Positions 46,267-59,035 are shown, numbered from the stretch's first letter. The stretch: DNA of 64,000 nt from Rapana venosa (GCA_028751875.1 CM054162.1:2161844-2225843); one strand, 5' to 3'. Notes: generated from the letters alone by a model not told the origin. Made by a program: numbers and translations.

Positions 46267-46569
46267 GTTCCTTCCCATCCCCCCAAGGCCAAGAGTATTG
46301 CCTCAAAATCAATTTCTGACTACAGTCAATCACAAGCTCTGAAAAGCCCTTTCATTGTGCCAGTGAGCAAAAAAGGGGGAAAACAATCCCTTACACACCC
46401 TTTCACCCGTTTCCTTTTTAAATGTGGTTTTTATTTGGGGGAAAAAAAAACACGTTTGATTCACACGGGATTGCATGTAAGAAAAAGAGGGCTGTTTTTT
46501 TCAGACTAGAGTTTTTTTCCACTACAAATGGAAATAACTGGGTTTCAGATTTGAGGGAAAAAGGGTTTT

Positions 46570-48310
46570 TTTGTTGTTGAAAGAGAAGGGGAAAGAAGAG
46601 GGAAAAGGAGGAGTTGGGGGGGGTGGGGTTGGGGGGGGGGGGGGCCCCCCCCCGCCCCGATGCCGCCCCCGTTTTTATCAAAAAGCCCCCCCAACCCCCC
46701 AAGGGGGCCGTGGCCAATTTTTAAACCCCCATAAAAAAATTTTCCCGAAAACGTTTGCACCCAAATTTTCCGGGGAACCCACCCCGTGACTTTTCTCCCC
46801 CCAAAGCCTTGTCCCCTTAAAAATTCTTTTAAATTTCCCGGTTGACCCCCCCCCAAAAACCAAAAAAATTTCCCCCATAAAATTTTTAATAAATAAATTT
46901 AATCCAACCCCCGGCCCCGTGTTCCTTAAATTTTTTTGGGCCCAAGGGCCTTGACAAAAAAAACCCCTCCCCTTATTAAAATTTTTTTTATTCCCAATTG
47001 AGCCCATAAAAATTTCCAAGCCCCGGTCAAAAATTGCTTGAATTTTTCATTTGGAAATTTCCCGGGTCAACCCTGTAATGGGTTTTTTAAAGTCACCCCC
47101 AATTGAAAAAAAGTTCAAAAAAAATTTTCAAATTTTTTGGGCCCAGTTCAATGTGATGGCTCCAGTTTTCCCAAAGGGCCCAAGGAAATTTAAGTCTTTG
47201 ACAAAAAAATTTAAATTTGAATACCCCAAGCTTTCACCCACACCTTGATTAAACCCCACACACCCCCAAAACCTTTTTTCATTTAAACAACACCCCCACC
47301 CTTGATCCCCCAATCTTTTTTTTCTTTCCTCTTGCTTTCCTAAAATTAAAAAACATTTTATACGCCTTATGTGGTAGCCCTCAAAATCTTTCATTTGTAG
47401 AAACCCTTAGTCCAATAACGAATACAGTTAACTGCGAGTTTATGTACAAAAGATATTTTGCTAGATTCTCCTAGATATTTATTGGTGTTCGTCTATCAAC
47501 CCCTAAGAATTTCTTTATTGAAAAACACATGAACGGATTCCCGTAAAACTCTTTTTGTCCAACCCCCATAATTCTGCCCCAAATGAAAAAATCGGGTTTT
47601 AAAACCTGTGAGCCCAAATAGCTTCTTTTAACAGCCCAAAAAAATTGTTGTTAAGTGTATAAAACCCCTTTGATTATATTACCAACGCATTCTTTGCCAT
47701 ATACAAAGGTCCTTACAAGCGGCAGTAAAACTCGGGACGGTAAAAAACCCAATACCCCTAAGTTTTTATAAACATTAACCACAGGTAGAAATTCCCAAAT
47801 TATAATGCCCAAAACTTCTCGAATACCCCAAATACCCCTCCACGAAAAACACAATAAAATGTTCCCTTTCCTTCATTTTTAAATTTTCAACTGAAGTGAA
47901 AAACCCAGGTGATAAAAGGGTTTTTTAAAATTTGATTTTTGGTAGCCCCACAATAGTCTCTGAAAAACGGGCATACGTCATCACTAAAAACCCAGGAAAA
48001 ACCCAACCCCAAGGCATCATGTGACAAAAACCCACCATGTTTTCCTTTATGATTCTTGAAATTGTAATTCGTTAATAAAAGGAGAAAAAAAACAGGGCCC
48101 CCTACACCTTGCGGCCTTGGATGGGCCCCAAAAAAGTTTTCTGTCCTTTAGAACCCCCCACTTATTTTACTTTTTATTTGCCTACATTCTTTCAATACCA
48201 ATGGTGTATTTTCCCTTTTAAATACCCGTTTTTTTTCCCCCAAAAGGCCAAAGTGATTTATTTAAAAGGAGCCAAAAGCTTTTTTCAAAATCTAAAAACC
48301 CCCCTAGCAA
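46570..48310 (-). mobile_element. LINE-A, degraded copy in B-prime
   Basis: CACCCACACCTTGATTAAAC (47,235), CAACTGAAGTGAAAAACCC (47,888) and CAATAGTCTCTGA (47,951) align with copy B. The GA and GACA flanks are corrupted into G- and C-rich runs (46,570-46,680; 48,318-48,410). Confidence 0.85.
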
Positions 48311-49254
48311 AAAAAAATACAGCCCCGGCCCCGGCCCCCCCCCGGAAAAAAACCCTTGACCCCCCGGCCCCCCGACGGGGCCCCCCCGCGGGAAAGTGCC
48401 CCCCCCCTTTTTTTTTAAAACCCCAATTTTTTTCATTCCCCTTTTTTTCCCCTAACTGATTTTTAAACCCTGTGTATTTTTAAAAAGGCAAGGGGAAAAT
48501 TATCAAATTTTTTACAAAAAATTCTTTCCCCCCCCGAAATTTGAAAAAAAGAAAAATTGGGGGATGGAAAAAGGGGAAAAAAACCCCAAATTTTCCGGGC
48601 CCGGTTACCCCAGAACCAGCCGGCCCCCCCCAAAAGTATTACAGAAAAGAAGAATGCACGCAAACACGAACGGCCCACCCCCCCCAAGGGTTTTTAACCT
48701 TCCCTTTTATCTGCCCCCCCAAAACCCCTCCGGGGTCGGGGGTACTGCATTGACAAACCCGTTGCCCCGGCTGGTTTCCATTTTTTAGGGGGTTGTGTGA
48801 AAGTCCCTTTGGGTTTGGGTGGAGGAACCCTTTCCCTGCCCCTTCATTGATGCGGGTTGCCTATTTTTTCCTCTGTCTCCCCTTTGCCTTATGTTCCCCT
48901 AAAATTTTCCTTGCAGAAATGGTTTTGGAGAGCCCATTTGAATCAAGGTCACATGGCCATCCCGGGCTGGGGGTCGTCCCCCCGGGGTCAAAAAGGGGCC
49001 CCGGGGCCTTTTTGCCCCCCATCGGGGGGAAAAGGGGTTTTTAAAAAGAAATGCTACTCGTGGAACTCAACCCCGTTTTAAGAGCCCCTCAGTGTATTTT
49101 CCTCATCCAAAAGGGACTTATGGGGGGAAGGAGTTGGTGTGATTTTAAACCCGGGGTGAAAAATCCCCTTAAACGGGAACCCAAAACCCGGGTTGGTCAG
49201 ATTGTGTGTGTTTTTTGTGTGTGTTTATTTTTTTTTTTTTAAAAAATTTTTTTT

Positions 49255-49600
49255 TCTTTTTATTGAGGAATGGAAAAATCAATAAAGTGCTTTTTTATTT
49301 TCCAGTCCCCATGTGTTTTGGGGTTTTTGGGAAAATTTTTTGCCCCATTGTTCCCCCACCCGGCAAAACAATGGCCTACTTTTAAAAAAAAAAGGCGGAA
49401 CTGGAGTTAACGTCTGCGCCGATTTATGAGTGCGTTCGCACGGGGGGCCCCTCAAATTTAAGCCTCACCCAAAGGACTTTTGGGGGAGGGGAAACTGCAT
49501 GATGTTAACCCGGGGGAAAAAAACCCCCTTTAAACCGGGAATCGACCCCGGGGGGTCAGTTTTGCAAGCACGCTGTTCAAACCCATTTGGCTTTCCCCCG
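49255..49600 (-). mobile_element. SINE-A, degraded copy in B-prime
   Basis: Same element as 43,490-43,827 (AACTGGAGTTAACGTCTGCG, GAGTGCGTTCGCACG, AAAGGACTTTTGGG are intact). The companion fragment is at 49,080-49,200. Confidence 0.82.
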
Positions 49601-52600
49601 CCCCCAGTTCATCCAGTTTGTCAAGGGTACTTGAAATGGGGGTTTTGGTTTGTGTAGGGTGTGTTTTGTGTGTGTGGGTGTGTGTGTGTGTTGTGGTGTG
49701 TGGGGTGTGTGGTGTGTGTGTTTTGGTGTGTGTGGTGTGTGTGTATCCCTGTTGTTAGGGGTTGTTGTTATTGTTGTTGCTGTTGTTGTTTTTGGGGTTG
49801 TTTTTTGTTGCTGTTTTTGAAAATTTTGGGTCTTGTTGCTTTTTTTTAAAGCTTTGTTGTTCCTGTTTTTTGTTGATTTTGGGTTTTTGTTTTTGTTGCT
49901 TTAACTGCTGTTTGGCTGCTATTGTTTTTGCCAATTTAAAAAAATGGATTAAATTTTTAAGCGGTAGTGGGGCTTTTATTTGATTTGTGTGTGTGTGTGC
50001 CCTAATTAAAAGTGCGGTTTGGTGTCCATTTTTTTGGAATTTTATACCATTTTTTTTTTTCAGAAAGTCGTAAAAATTATTGTTCAAAAATGGGGTTTCA
50101 TGATTTTATTGGTTTTTCCCCCCCCCCCTTCTTTTTTTGACGTCTCCCATAAAATCTGGGACAAAAATTGCATGCATCCATCATGTGCTTGTGGTTTTGG
50201 CCCAAAAGCCTTGCTGAACTATTTTCCGTTCCTATTTTTTTCCCCCCGGGACTTTGGGTGCTCAGGGTCGGGAGCTTCACTTTCCCCCAAACCCAAAGGT
50301 TTAAACCGGGGTTTTACCATTTGGTTGGGGTTAACCATTTCCCGGCGTTTCGGTTTTCCACCCTGTCCCCCCCCCTCCCCCCCCCCCCCCCCCAAACCCC
50401 CCAACCGCCTCTAAAAAAATTGAAGCAAACCCCAGAAGTTTCAGGCCATATTTTTAGCTCATTATTTCACTAAACTCGTTCATGTCCGTATCCCCCCAAC
50501 TCTTTAAAAATTACTTCTGATCAATCTGCCATTCTTTTCTTTTAAACATTCCAAGGGCCCCCACCAAAAAGGGAAAAAGGCGTAAAAAACCCAAAGGGCC
50601 CATAGATATTCAAATTTTTCCTCTACCCGACGCTGAAGGTTTGTGTGCAAATGTTCTTTCCGGGCGCTTCGCACCGAGGTCTCGGGCTTGAAAGTTTCAC
50701 CGAATGACTGTTGGGGGACCCTTTGGAAAACTGCACTGATTTTAAATCCGGGGAAAATGTTTGGTACATAAAAAAAAAAAAAAACTTTTTTCTAAACTTC
50801 CAAATGGTTAAATTTTTTTTCAGTTTTTTTTTTTTTTTCAAAAAATGAGCTGTTTTTATTGTTTTTGGTTTTTTGGGTTTTTTTTGTATCAGTGATTTGA
50901 TTCTGCTTACTAATTGATTTTAAATTTTTTTCTATAAAGCCTTTTTATTGGTATGGGGGAGTATAGTTTTAAAATAGTACACCCACACGGGTACAAACAC
51001 CCCTTATGAAAAAATTTTAATAGAAAAGACAAAACCCCGGGCCCTTTTGAGAGAGAAAAAAAAGAGAGAAAAGTGGGGGGGGAAGGGGAGCAAAAGAGCC
51101 CCGGTCGGGGAGGGGCGTGCTCGCGCGGCGGGGGGGCCCCGCCCGGGGTTCCCCCGGGTTGGGCAAGGGGCGCGCGGGGCCCCGGAGAAAACCGAGAGAG
51201 GGACCCCCGCCACCGGGGGCCCAAACCCGGGGCGGGTGGGACCCTGACCCTCGCCGGCCTGGCCCCCCGGGTTTGGATTTGGGGGTTAAATTGTAAAGGG
51301 GGCCCCGTGGGGGGCAGCGCCCCCGCCCCCAAAGGGGTGGGGGGGAAAGAGGGGGAAAAAAAGGGGGAAAAAACCCCCCCCCGGGGCCCAAACCCCAAAG
51401 AACAACCCCCCCCAAAAGGGTACCCCCAATAAAAGTTTTCAAAACAAAAAACCGCATAAGACCCCCCCAAAACCCGGGGCAAAGAGCCCTTTTAAAATCA
51501 CCAAAAATTTTAAATCAAATACAATATTTAGCCCCTTTCAGATTTGGGGGCCCCCTTTCAGTTTGAACCCCCCAAACCCTTTAAGGTTTCCCCGCCCGGT
51601 CCCAAGCCAACGCCTTTCCCCATTTTTAAACCTTTGGGGCCCGGCAAACCCCCAAACCCTAACCCAGCCTCTCTTTTTTGGCTAGGGGGGGGGAAACCTT
51701 TTCCCCCCTGCTCTGCCCAGCAATCCCCCAAGAAAACCCCACTGAATTTTCGTTTGCTTTTGAAATTTCCCCCTTCCCCTTTTAAAAAACCCCGGGAAAA
51801 CTAAAAGTGTTAAAATTCCTATATGGGGTTTAAAAACCCAGAAGGCCCCCCCCTTTTAATTCCTCCCCCCGGTGAATCTTCCCCCACCCCGGAAAAAGCC
51901 CCCTTTGAAGGGGAAAGGGGAGTGTTATTCCACCCCCTGGGGGCAAAAAAAAAAAAATTTAAATTTAAAAAAACCACCCAATTTTCCCCCTTTTTTGAAC
52001 CCCCTAAAACCCTTTTGGAAAAATTCCCCGTCCCAAACTTTTCATTTTTTTCCCCCCGCCCGACTTTTTTTGGGACCCCCGGTAAAGGGTGGTGCACCCT
52101 TTTTTCCATTTTTACACCCCCCCCAAAAACCCCCCCCAACACCTCCCCCCTAACGGAAAAAATAACACCATTTTGTACAGAGTTTAACAAATAAGAAAAA
52201 TTGGAAGAAATGCTGATTCCCCCTCCCCCCCTTTGCGGGGTAATCCTCTATAACCCCCTAATGGGGCCCCCCCCTTGGGGTTTAAAACCCCCCCCCCCGG
52301 GAAATTTCCCCCCCAATTTCCCAGCAGGCCATGGGGAAATTTAAAAACCCCATAAAACCCCCCCCAACGGTCTTTGCACGGGGACAAAATCCCCCTTAAA
52401 ATCCTTTAAAAAAAAAGAAAAAGGGAAACCAAAAACGCCCCTTTTGCATCTAAAAGTTTGTCCTTTCCTTAAAAAACCCCCCAAAAGGCCAAAACCGCCT
52501 TTAGACCCCCCCCAGCCTGCCCCAAACCCGATACATTTCAAAAAATCCCAAACAAAAAGCCCCAGGAAAATTTTTTTTAAAGAAAAAGGGCCCTTTTTCC

Positions 52601-53544
52601 CCCCTTTAAACCCCCCTTTCCAGAAAAACCCCCCCTTGCAGAAAGGGCATTTTTTTCCTTCACTTGATTTAAACAGTGTTTTTAAAAGGGCCCAACCACA
52701 ACCAAAAAAATTTAACACCCCAGGTTTTTTCGTACAAAGCTTGAAAATTTTACGACCAACTATCAAAAAACCCCCCAAAACTCCCTGTTCTACTTTAAAA
52801 CCAACCAGGTTTCTTTTGGGAACAAAAGGTGAAAGCCTAAGACAGGCTGAACAGAAAAAAACCCCCAACCGGGAACCCCCATGCAATCCCCCCCCAGGAC
52901 CTGTCTTTTCCCATTAAATGTTGCCAAAAAAGGAACCCATTTGGGTTTTTTCCTTTCCCTGCAGCCCATTTTAAAAGGGGAGTTTCATACTTGCAAAAAT
53001 TCCCCCCAAAAAATAACAAAACCCCCCCAAATACGTACTTTGGGGGGCAAAAGCAGAAACCCAGAAATCCACCCAAAAATATTTCTTTTAAGTCTTGCCA
53101 CGTCCACCCGATTTTTGTTGGGTTTTCTTTGTGTTTTTGCGAGGCCCCCAAAACATTTACTTTCCCCAATTATTCTTTTCTCAATTTTAAATTGTTTCAC
53201 TTTTAACCTTTTTTATAAAAAAATAAAGGGACGCAAGGAGAAATGAAAATTTGGGCTGGGAGTGCATGCCCTGGGTAATGGGCATGTCCCTGCCCTTTAC
53301 ACCCAAAGCAAAAAGGCAAAAACGAAATTAGGTGAAAAGGAAACACCCCAACTCCACAGTTTTCTGCAATCTTGCCCCTTTAAATTAAAAATAAAAGTTT
53401 TTTTCCCAAAGGGAAAAAAATGTTTTCCCGGTTTTTAAGGTTTTTTTGTAGGGGGAAAAAACCGAAGGGAAAAAACTCCCCTTTTGGACTTTTTTGTAAT
53501 TAAAAAACAAAGGGGGTGGGGGGGAAAAAAAAGGGGTTTTAACC

Positions 53545-53830
53545 CAGGGGCCCCTTACCTCTTTTGGGGGAGCAAAGGGCTTTGAAAAGTTCTCCCTTTT
53601 TAAACCAATTCTTAAAGGTGCCCCAACCCTTTGGTTCCCTGGCTTTTTAACCCAAAACGAAAAGGTTGGCTTTGGTTGGGCCCTTTTTTAAAAATATCAA
53701 AATTTTAAAACGGGGTTCTTTTGTGCGGGGGCTTTAAGCACCGCCAAACCCCTTTCCCCCAAAAGGGGGGTGTTTTTTAAAACTTTAATTTTTTAAAAAC
53801 CCGAACTCAAACACGGGAAAATTTCTTTTT
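53545..53830 (-). mobile_element. SINE-B, heavily degraded copy in B-prime
   Basis: CTCTTTTGGGGGAGCAAAGG and ATTCTTAAAGGTGCCCCAAC line up with CGTTGGGGAGCGAGG and CATCTTAAAGGCTGCGCCCA of 15,776-16,043. Only the position and order support the call in the second half. Confidence 0.55.
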
Positions 53831-54099
53831 AACCAATTTTGGGGGAAAGATCGTGTTTGCCCAAAAGACCTTTGGTTTTTCCCTAAAAAAGGGGGCAAAA
53901 AAAGGTCCCACCCCCTTTTCACAAAAAATACATTTTTTTAACGCAATTTTTAACCTCAACCTTTTTCCAAACAAAACACCCCAAAAAATCCCACACAAAC
54001 ACTTTTCTTTCCCTCGTTCCTTTTTAACTTTTGGGATCCTTCTTTCTCCCGTCACCCTTCAAAAAATTCCTCCGACCATCCTCACCACTACCCCATTTT

Positions 54100-54630
54100 C
54101 CCCCCTTTCTCTCTCTCTCTCCCTTCCCTCTCTCCCCCCCTCCCCCTTTTTTACCCTCTCTCTCTCTCTTCTCTCTCTCTCTTTTCTCTCTTCTTCTCTC
54201 TCCCTTCCTTTTCCCCGCTTCCCTCTCTTTCCCTCTCTCTCTCCTCTCTCCTCTCCCTTTTTCCCTCTCCTCTCCCCTCCCCCTCTCTCTCTCTCCTCTC
54301 CTCTCTCTTCCCCTCCCCTTTTCCCTCTCCCCACTCTCCCCTTTTCCCCAAATTTTCTCCCCCCCTCGCCCTCCTCTCTCTTCCCCCCTTTCTCCCCTTT
54401 CCTCTCTCTCTCCTCCCCTTTTTTCTCTTCCTTTTCCTCCCCCTCTCTCTCTCTCTCTTCTTTTCCTCTCTCTCTCTTTCCCCCTTTCTGCTCCTCTTCT
54501 CTCTTCTTCTTTTTTTCCCCCCCCCCCTCTCTCTCTCTCTCTCTATTCTCTCTCTCCTCCCCACTTTTCTCTCCCCCTCTCTCCTCCTCAATCTCTCTCC
54601 CCTTAACTCTCTCCTCCCCTCTCTGAGGGG
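54100..54630. repeat. (CT)n pyrimidine tract, degraded
   Basis: Counterpart of 16,361-16,654, but about 530 bp rather than 295, with CCCC and TTTT interruptions. The extra length may be real or may be read error. The 190- to 257-codon Ser/Leu/Pro open frames here are repeat translation. Confidence 0.88.
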
Positions 54631-54639
54631 AAGAGATAC

Positions 54640-54835
54640 CCGGGAAAGGGGTTTACAAAATTTGGCACATCGCGCTTGATCTGCTGACTCGGGTTTGAGT
54701 CTCTTTTTAAAGCCAAAATTTTTTCCCTCTTGATTACCCCGTCCCAAAATCCAATCCTCTAAAAAATTCTTCGGATGCGACTTTTGAACTGAAGTCCTGT
54801 GTTTCGAAAAGGCCCCGCAGATATGTTATTTAAAA
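54640..54835 (+). mobile_element. SINE-A, degraded copy in B-prime
   Basis: Counterpart of 16,662-16,850: TGATCTGCTGACTCGGGTTT and ATTCTTCGGATGCGAC are intact. Confidence 0.8.
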
Positions 54836-56455
54836 AGCCAACCCCCCCTCCCCCCAACTACACGAAAAAGAGTAAATATGTTTAGCCATTGTGTCCCCTT
54901 TCAACCATTTTTTTCTTCCTGCTATGTGTGTCCACATGTGGGGGCCAGGGGGTTTGGGTTGAGGGTTTGCCAAGTGCCAGTGCCCAGTGTTTTTCCAAAA
55001 AGCATCAAGGGTTTTTTTGTCAGCTGGTCGGTCTTTTGGGGGGCATGGGACACAAAAAAGCTCCCTTTGACAAACGGGTGTTTAGCTGTTAGACACAACG
55101 GTACAAAAGCTCGGGAAAAACAAGGAGTATAATCAAAATTTTTCCAGTCCCCGTGAAAAAGGTAAGGCGTGCAATGGAACCTTTGGTGTCCTGGCAAATG
55201 TTCCCCCCGGGGTTTTCTAAACTGGGTTTTCCCACCCGGGGCAAAAGTTTCCAATACAAATGTAAACCGAGGAAAGGGGCCGGGGTGTGTTAACGCACGT
55301 AAAAAACATCTTCCGCACAAAGTCAAAACCCTTTTTCCCCCTTTTCAAAAGTTTAAAAGCTTTGTGGGGCCGTTGGGAAAAAAGGGATGACTACTCCCTT
55401 TACCAAAAAACCCATTCGCATGGGGACTGGATTTTGTTTTTTGTTTTTTAAAAACACTCAGGAAGTTTCTTGGGCCTTATGGGCAAAATTGAAGCAAAAT
55501 TTAAGGGCCCAAAACATTTTTAGCAAGCTGCTTTAAAAAGGGTTTTACTTTTTAAAAAGAAAAGGGATACACTTTTTAACAAGGACCATCCCCTTTTTTT
55601 TAAAAAAAAAGTCCAAAATAAACGGTTTAAAAAAAAGTAGGGAAGCCTCTTTTTTTCTACCTTTAAAAGGCTTACCCGACCCCTCCAGGCCCCCCCCTTT
55701 CCCCCCCCTTACCTTTTCCAACCGGGGGGACCAACCTCCCCCCAACACAACCCCCCCTGCTCGCACGCACACCCAAAAACGTGCACTCCCCCCTCCAAAC
55801 AAAGCACGCACCCCTTTCGTGCAAACAAAAACACGCCGGGCCCACAAGCATACGCAAGAGACGCAAAAAAACAAACCCCAAAAAAAAATTCCCTGGGGGC
55901 ACACATTCCCTACACAACGACGCACACACGCAGCAAAAACGCACGTAAAGCACGCCCCACCAAACCGCACACAAACACACACAGACATAAAAGGACCGAA
56001 AAAGAGAGGGCAAGAGAGAAAGCCTTTGGGAAAGGGTATTTTCCACTGGTAAAAATTCAACACTCAGATTTGCCCCACCCCCCTTTTTCTACATCTAAAA
56101 AAGTTTCCATCTTCGGACTTGAACTACTCTTTGGGGGTTTGAATGAAAACACCCGAAAACTTCAAAATTGAAAATACCCTCGGATTTCGAATGAATCATC
56201 AGAAAATTTTCAAAGTTTAAAAGCTCTCTCGGAATTAGGGAAAATGTTTTTGGGGCTCCCACACCGAGTTTTCCCCCAAAGGGCCATAATTTATGGATCT
56301 ATTTACCCATTTTCTTTTAAAAAAACAAACAAATCCCCCATGGGGGAGGGGGTGGGGGGTCGTATAAAAAAGCATCCCCATATTTTTTGGAAACCCGTGC
56401 AAAGAAAATTTTCCCCCTTTTCCCAACCCTCTCATTTTTTTTGGTTTTTTTTTTC

Positions 56456-57189
56456 CTTTTTTCTTTATGTCCCCTTTTTTATTTTTTTTTCTTTGTTTGC
56501 CCTTTTCCTGCCTTTTGCCCGAAAAAGGCCCTTTTTTTTTTTTAAAAAAAAAACGCTCTCTCCCATGCTGAAGAAGAATGTGCTGGAACCCCATTTGGCA
56601 GGCGCTTTGAGGGCCCGCGCAACGCATTTTTTTGCTCCCTATGACAGACAGTAACCTTTCTGTCCCCCGATCTTTTTTTTGGGGAAAAAGGGAAAAAAAA
56701 AATATAGCATTTCGAGGGATAGATTATTGGGGAAGGTATATTTCTAAAACGTTTAGTTTAATTTTGCTTACAAAGCAAAAAAGTTTTCTAGTCCCCCAAA
56801 AAACGAAAGAAGAAAAAAAAAGTTTTTGAGAACAACGAAAATTTTTGGGTTCTATTTTAAAAAATCCAATCCGGGAACCCCAAACTTGTCCCCCATTCCC
56901 CCGTTTACCGTTAACTGTAGTCTGGAAAATGGTTCACTTTAGGGCCCTGGGGGCTGCCCTTTGGGAAATTTTTGGGTTTGGCACCAGAACCCCTGAAAAC
57001 GGGATCAACAACAAGCACCTTAGCACCCCCCACAGTTTTTTCATGATCAAATTTTAAACCCAAATTTAGCCCCTTCAAAAAGTATCAAAGCTATCTAAAC
57101 AACCAACCCATCCCCCCTTTCCCCCCAAAAAAACTGGGGCATTTGAGCACATTCACGGTTTTCCCAAAGAGGGGAAGGGGGGGGGGGGG
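56456..57189. other. Extension beyond the end of copy A, nothing recognised
   Basis: Degraded sequence that, in copy A, would lie inside the 500-N gap. It holds T-runs and a somewhat cleaner stretch (56,560-56,760) without a recognisable gene. Confidence 0.6.
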
Positions 57190-57525
57190 GGATATCCTAA
57201 AGGTTAAAAAATTTCGCTCGCAAAACCCGACGACCCCAGTTTTGAATCCGTTTTAAGGGATTTTTTTCCCCGAAAATTAACAAAAAGTGCAACTCCCTCT
57301 CCCCAGAAAAACCTTCCGACAGGGCTATAAACGAGGTGTTGACGAAAGCAAATAAACTTGCCCTTCACGGGTTTAAAACCTGTGCCCTTTTGAAAGAGTA
57401 GGCCTTTTTGTGCCTTTTAGGAATATATAAAAAAAAATACAAAATGCATACACACGGGAACTGCATGTAAAAAGCACGCGGGGCTTATTCCATTAAACCT
57501 CCATGTAAAAAAATGAATAAATAAA
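57190..57525 (+). mobile_element. SINE-A, nearly full length, degraded
   Basis: A damaged box A-like head (GATATCCTAAAGGTTA), TTTCGCTCGCAAAACCCGAC, GTTTTGAATCCGTTTTAAGG (box B region), GGGCTATAAACGAGG, GAGTAGGCC, ACGGGAACTGCATGTAAAAA and the tail region to AATAAAT appear in SINE-A order. Confidence 0.82.
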
Positions 57526-57705
57526 AAAAATTTAAAACCCGGGGAAAATTGATTCAGAAATGCCCCACCTAAAAAAATGTCTCCTAGTCCCCTTTTCCGC
57601 TACATTTTTTTCAGATCTCAAAAACTAATTTTGTTTTAATTATGAAGTAAGAAAAAAGCTCAGGGGACGCCCGGGTTTAAAGTAAAGACCGTAATCAAAA
57701 CAAAG

Positions 57706-57870
57706 CGGGATAGCTTAGTGGGTTAAGCGTTTGGGTCGTGACCTGTGGCCCGGGTTTTGAAACCACTGCCAAAAAACGCCCCCTTTGGGGGATTTTTGCC
57801 CTTGGCATCATACTGATGCCATTTCCCCCAAAGTCCAAAGAATATGGGGACTTAAACCAACCCTTTACTC
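57706..57870 (+). mobile_element. SINE head with tRNA-like promoter
   Basis: GCGGGATAGCTTAGTGGGTT (box A-like) and CCCGGGTTTTGAAACC (box B-like), followed by GGCATCATACTGATGCC (a small palindrome) and ATTTCCCCCAAAGTCC. The head resembles SINE-A but the body differs, so this may be a subfamily. Confidence 0.65.
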
Positions 57871-58349
57871 CCCCAAAATTTCCCTTTGGGTTGAGACTAT
57901 TTAAAACCTGACCACCCCCTCCCCCCCCCCCCCCTCCCCCCCCCCCCCCCCTTCCCCTTTTTGGTTTTGGACTAAAACCAAACCCCCCTTCCATGGTGAA
58001 ACCCACGCCCAAAAACATCCCCTTTCCCGGAAATATCCCCCAAAACCCCCATCCATCTTCCCTAAGAGTTTGGCCATCTCGTGAAGGGAGGAAAAGGGTG
58101 GCAAAATGTTTAAAAAACCCATTTGAGCTAATGATGTTTTTTTAGACATCATCCCGAAGTCGGAATGGGTACCTGAAAGGTTTGGGGGAACGGGCGCCTA
58201 CGCAAAAATACCCCATTGGCAAATCGCGATAATTTTAGTCGAGGAACCCTTAAAAAAACCATCCTAAACAAAAAAAAGACCCCAATGTTTTAAACCCAAA
58301 AAAAAGGCTTTTTGCAGCAAAAAAATTGTGATTATTTCCCATACCCCAA

Positions 58350-58560
58350 CCCCTTTTAGTAATTTTTGCGCACACATTAAATCCTGTTCCAAATTTTCGT
58401 AAAAAGTAGGGGGCAAATTGGTTTGTCGGTGGGGAAAAGAAAAGACAACATTTACCAAAAAAACCCCAAAACACAGGGGACAGGGGTTTTAAAAAAGCAC
58501 ACGATTGGTTTTTTTATTTTCCTCGGGAAAAAAAAGAATTAAAAAATAAAACTTTTGGAT
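58350..58560 (+). mobile_element. SINE-A 3' part, degraded
   Basis: TTGCGCACACATTAAATCCT, GTTTGTCGGTGGGG, AAAGCACACGATTGG and a final AATAAAAC follow SINE-A body-to-tail order. Confidence 0.7.
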
Positions 58561-58789
58561 TCCCTTTGCATTGATTAGGGAAAACCAAAAATTTACTCAC
58601 CTGCGATTTGCCTTGGGGTTTTTTCTGAGTTTTTGTGGGTTTTTAATTAGGGGGGGAGGGGGGGGGGGAGGGGGAAATAAAAGGGTATTGTTTTAAGAAT
58701 TAATTTTAAAAATACGTTGGGGAAAAGGGGGGAAGGGGGGGGGTAGGGGAAAAACTAATGGGTTTGAAAAGCGTGATCTAAGGGCCCTG

Positions 58790-59035
58790 TATAATGGATC
58801 AAAAGTCCTTCGGATGAGACTACAGGGCCCATGTCCCCGGGGTGCGAACGCATCCCCTACTCTTGTGCTCATGTTTTAAAAACCCGTTCCCCCTTTTATA
58901 AGATAGCCTGTTTTTTTCCGGGGGTAACAGATGACAAAATTTTTTTAAAATGCTTACACACAAAGGGGCTGGATGAAAACAAAAAAAACACATGATTGCT
59001 TACCCTTTTCTTCGAAAAAAAAGAAAAATTTTTTA
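58790..59035 (+). mobile_element. SINE-A 3' two-thirds, degraded
   Basis: AAAAGTCCTTCGGATGAGAC, GGTGCGAACGCATC, GATAGCCTG, GGGGTAACAGATGACAAAAT and GGGGCTGGATG appear in SINE-A order, ending in an A-rich tail. Confidence 0.78.

Larger units (their letters stand above)
44230..56455. repeat. Locus copy B-prime, degraded repeat of B then extension
   Basis: It starts inside LINE-B at the equivalent of about 38,830 and runs through the same features as B in the same order: LINE-B to about 46,266, LINE-A about 46,570-48,310, LINE-D 48,700-49,020, SINE-A 49,080-49,200 and 49,255-49,600, GT/TTG 49,650-49,960. Past about 50,030 it continues as the equivalent of A 12,262-18,815: SINE head 50,245, GA region 51,040-51,130, SINE-B about 53,545-53,830, CT tract 54,100-54,630, SINE-A 54,640-54,835 and 55,250-55,475, CA tract 55,745-55,985. 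Homopolymers are inflated and short open frames are meaningless. Confidence 0.9.

Noticed and set aside
51004..51482. GC-rich 120- to 190-codon frames suggesting a gene or foreign DNA
   Set aside because: The position corresponds to the GA microsatellite of copy A (13,560-13,805); the GC-rich run pattern is a sequencing artefact.
54059..54747. Arg/Glu-rich and Ser/Leu-rich frames of about 200 codons
   Set aside because: They translate the corrupted CT tract.
11916..57760. Genuine tRNA genes at the SINE heads
   Set aside because: Box A and B motifs are present, but no cloverleaf with a matching acceptor stem can be drawn, and each head continues into a SINE body.
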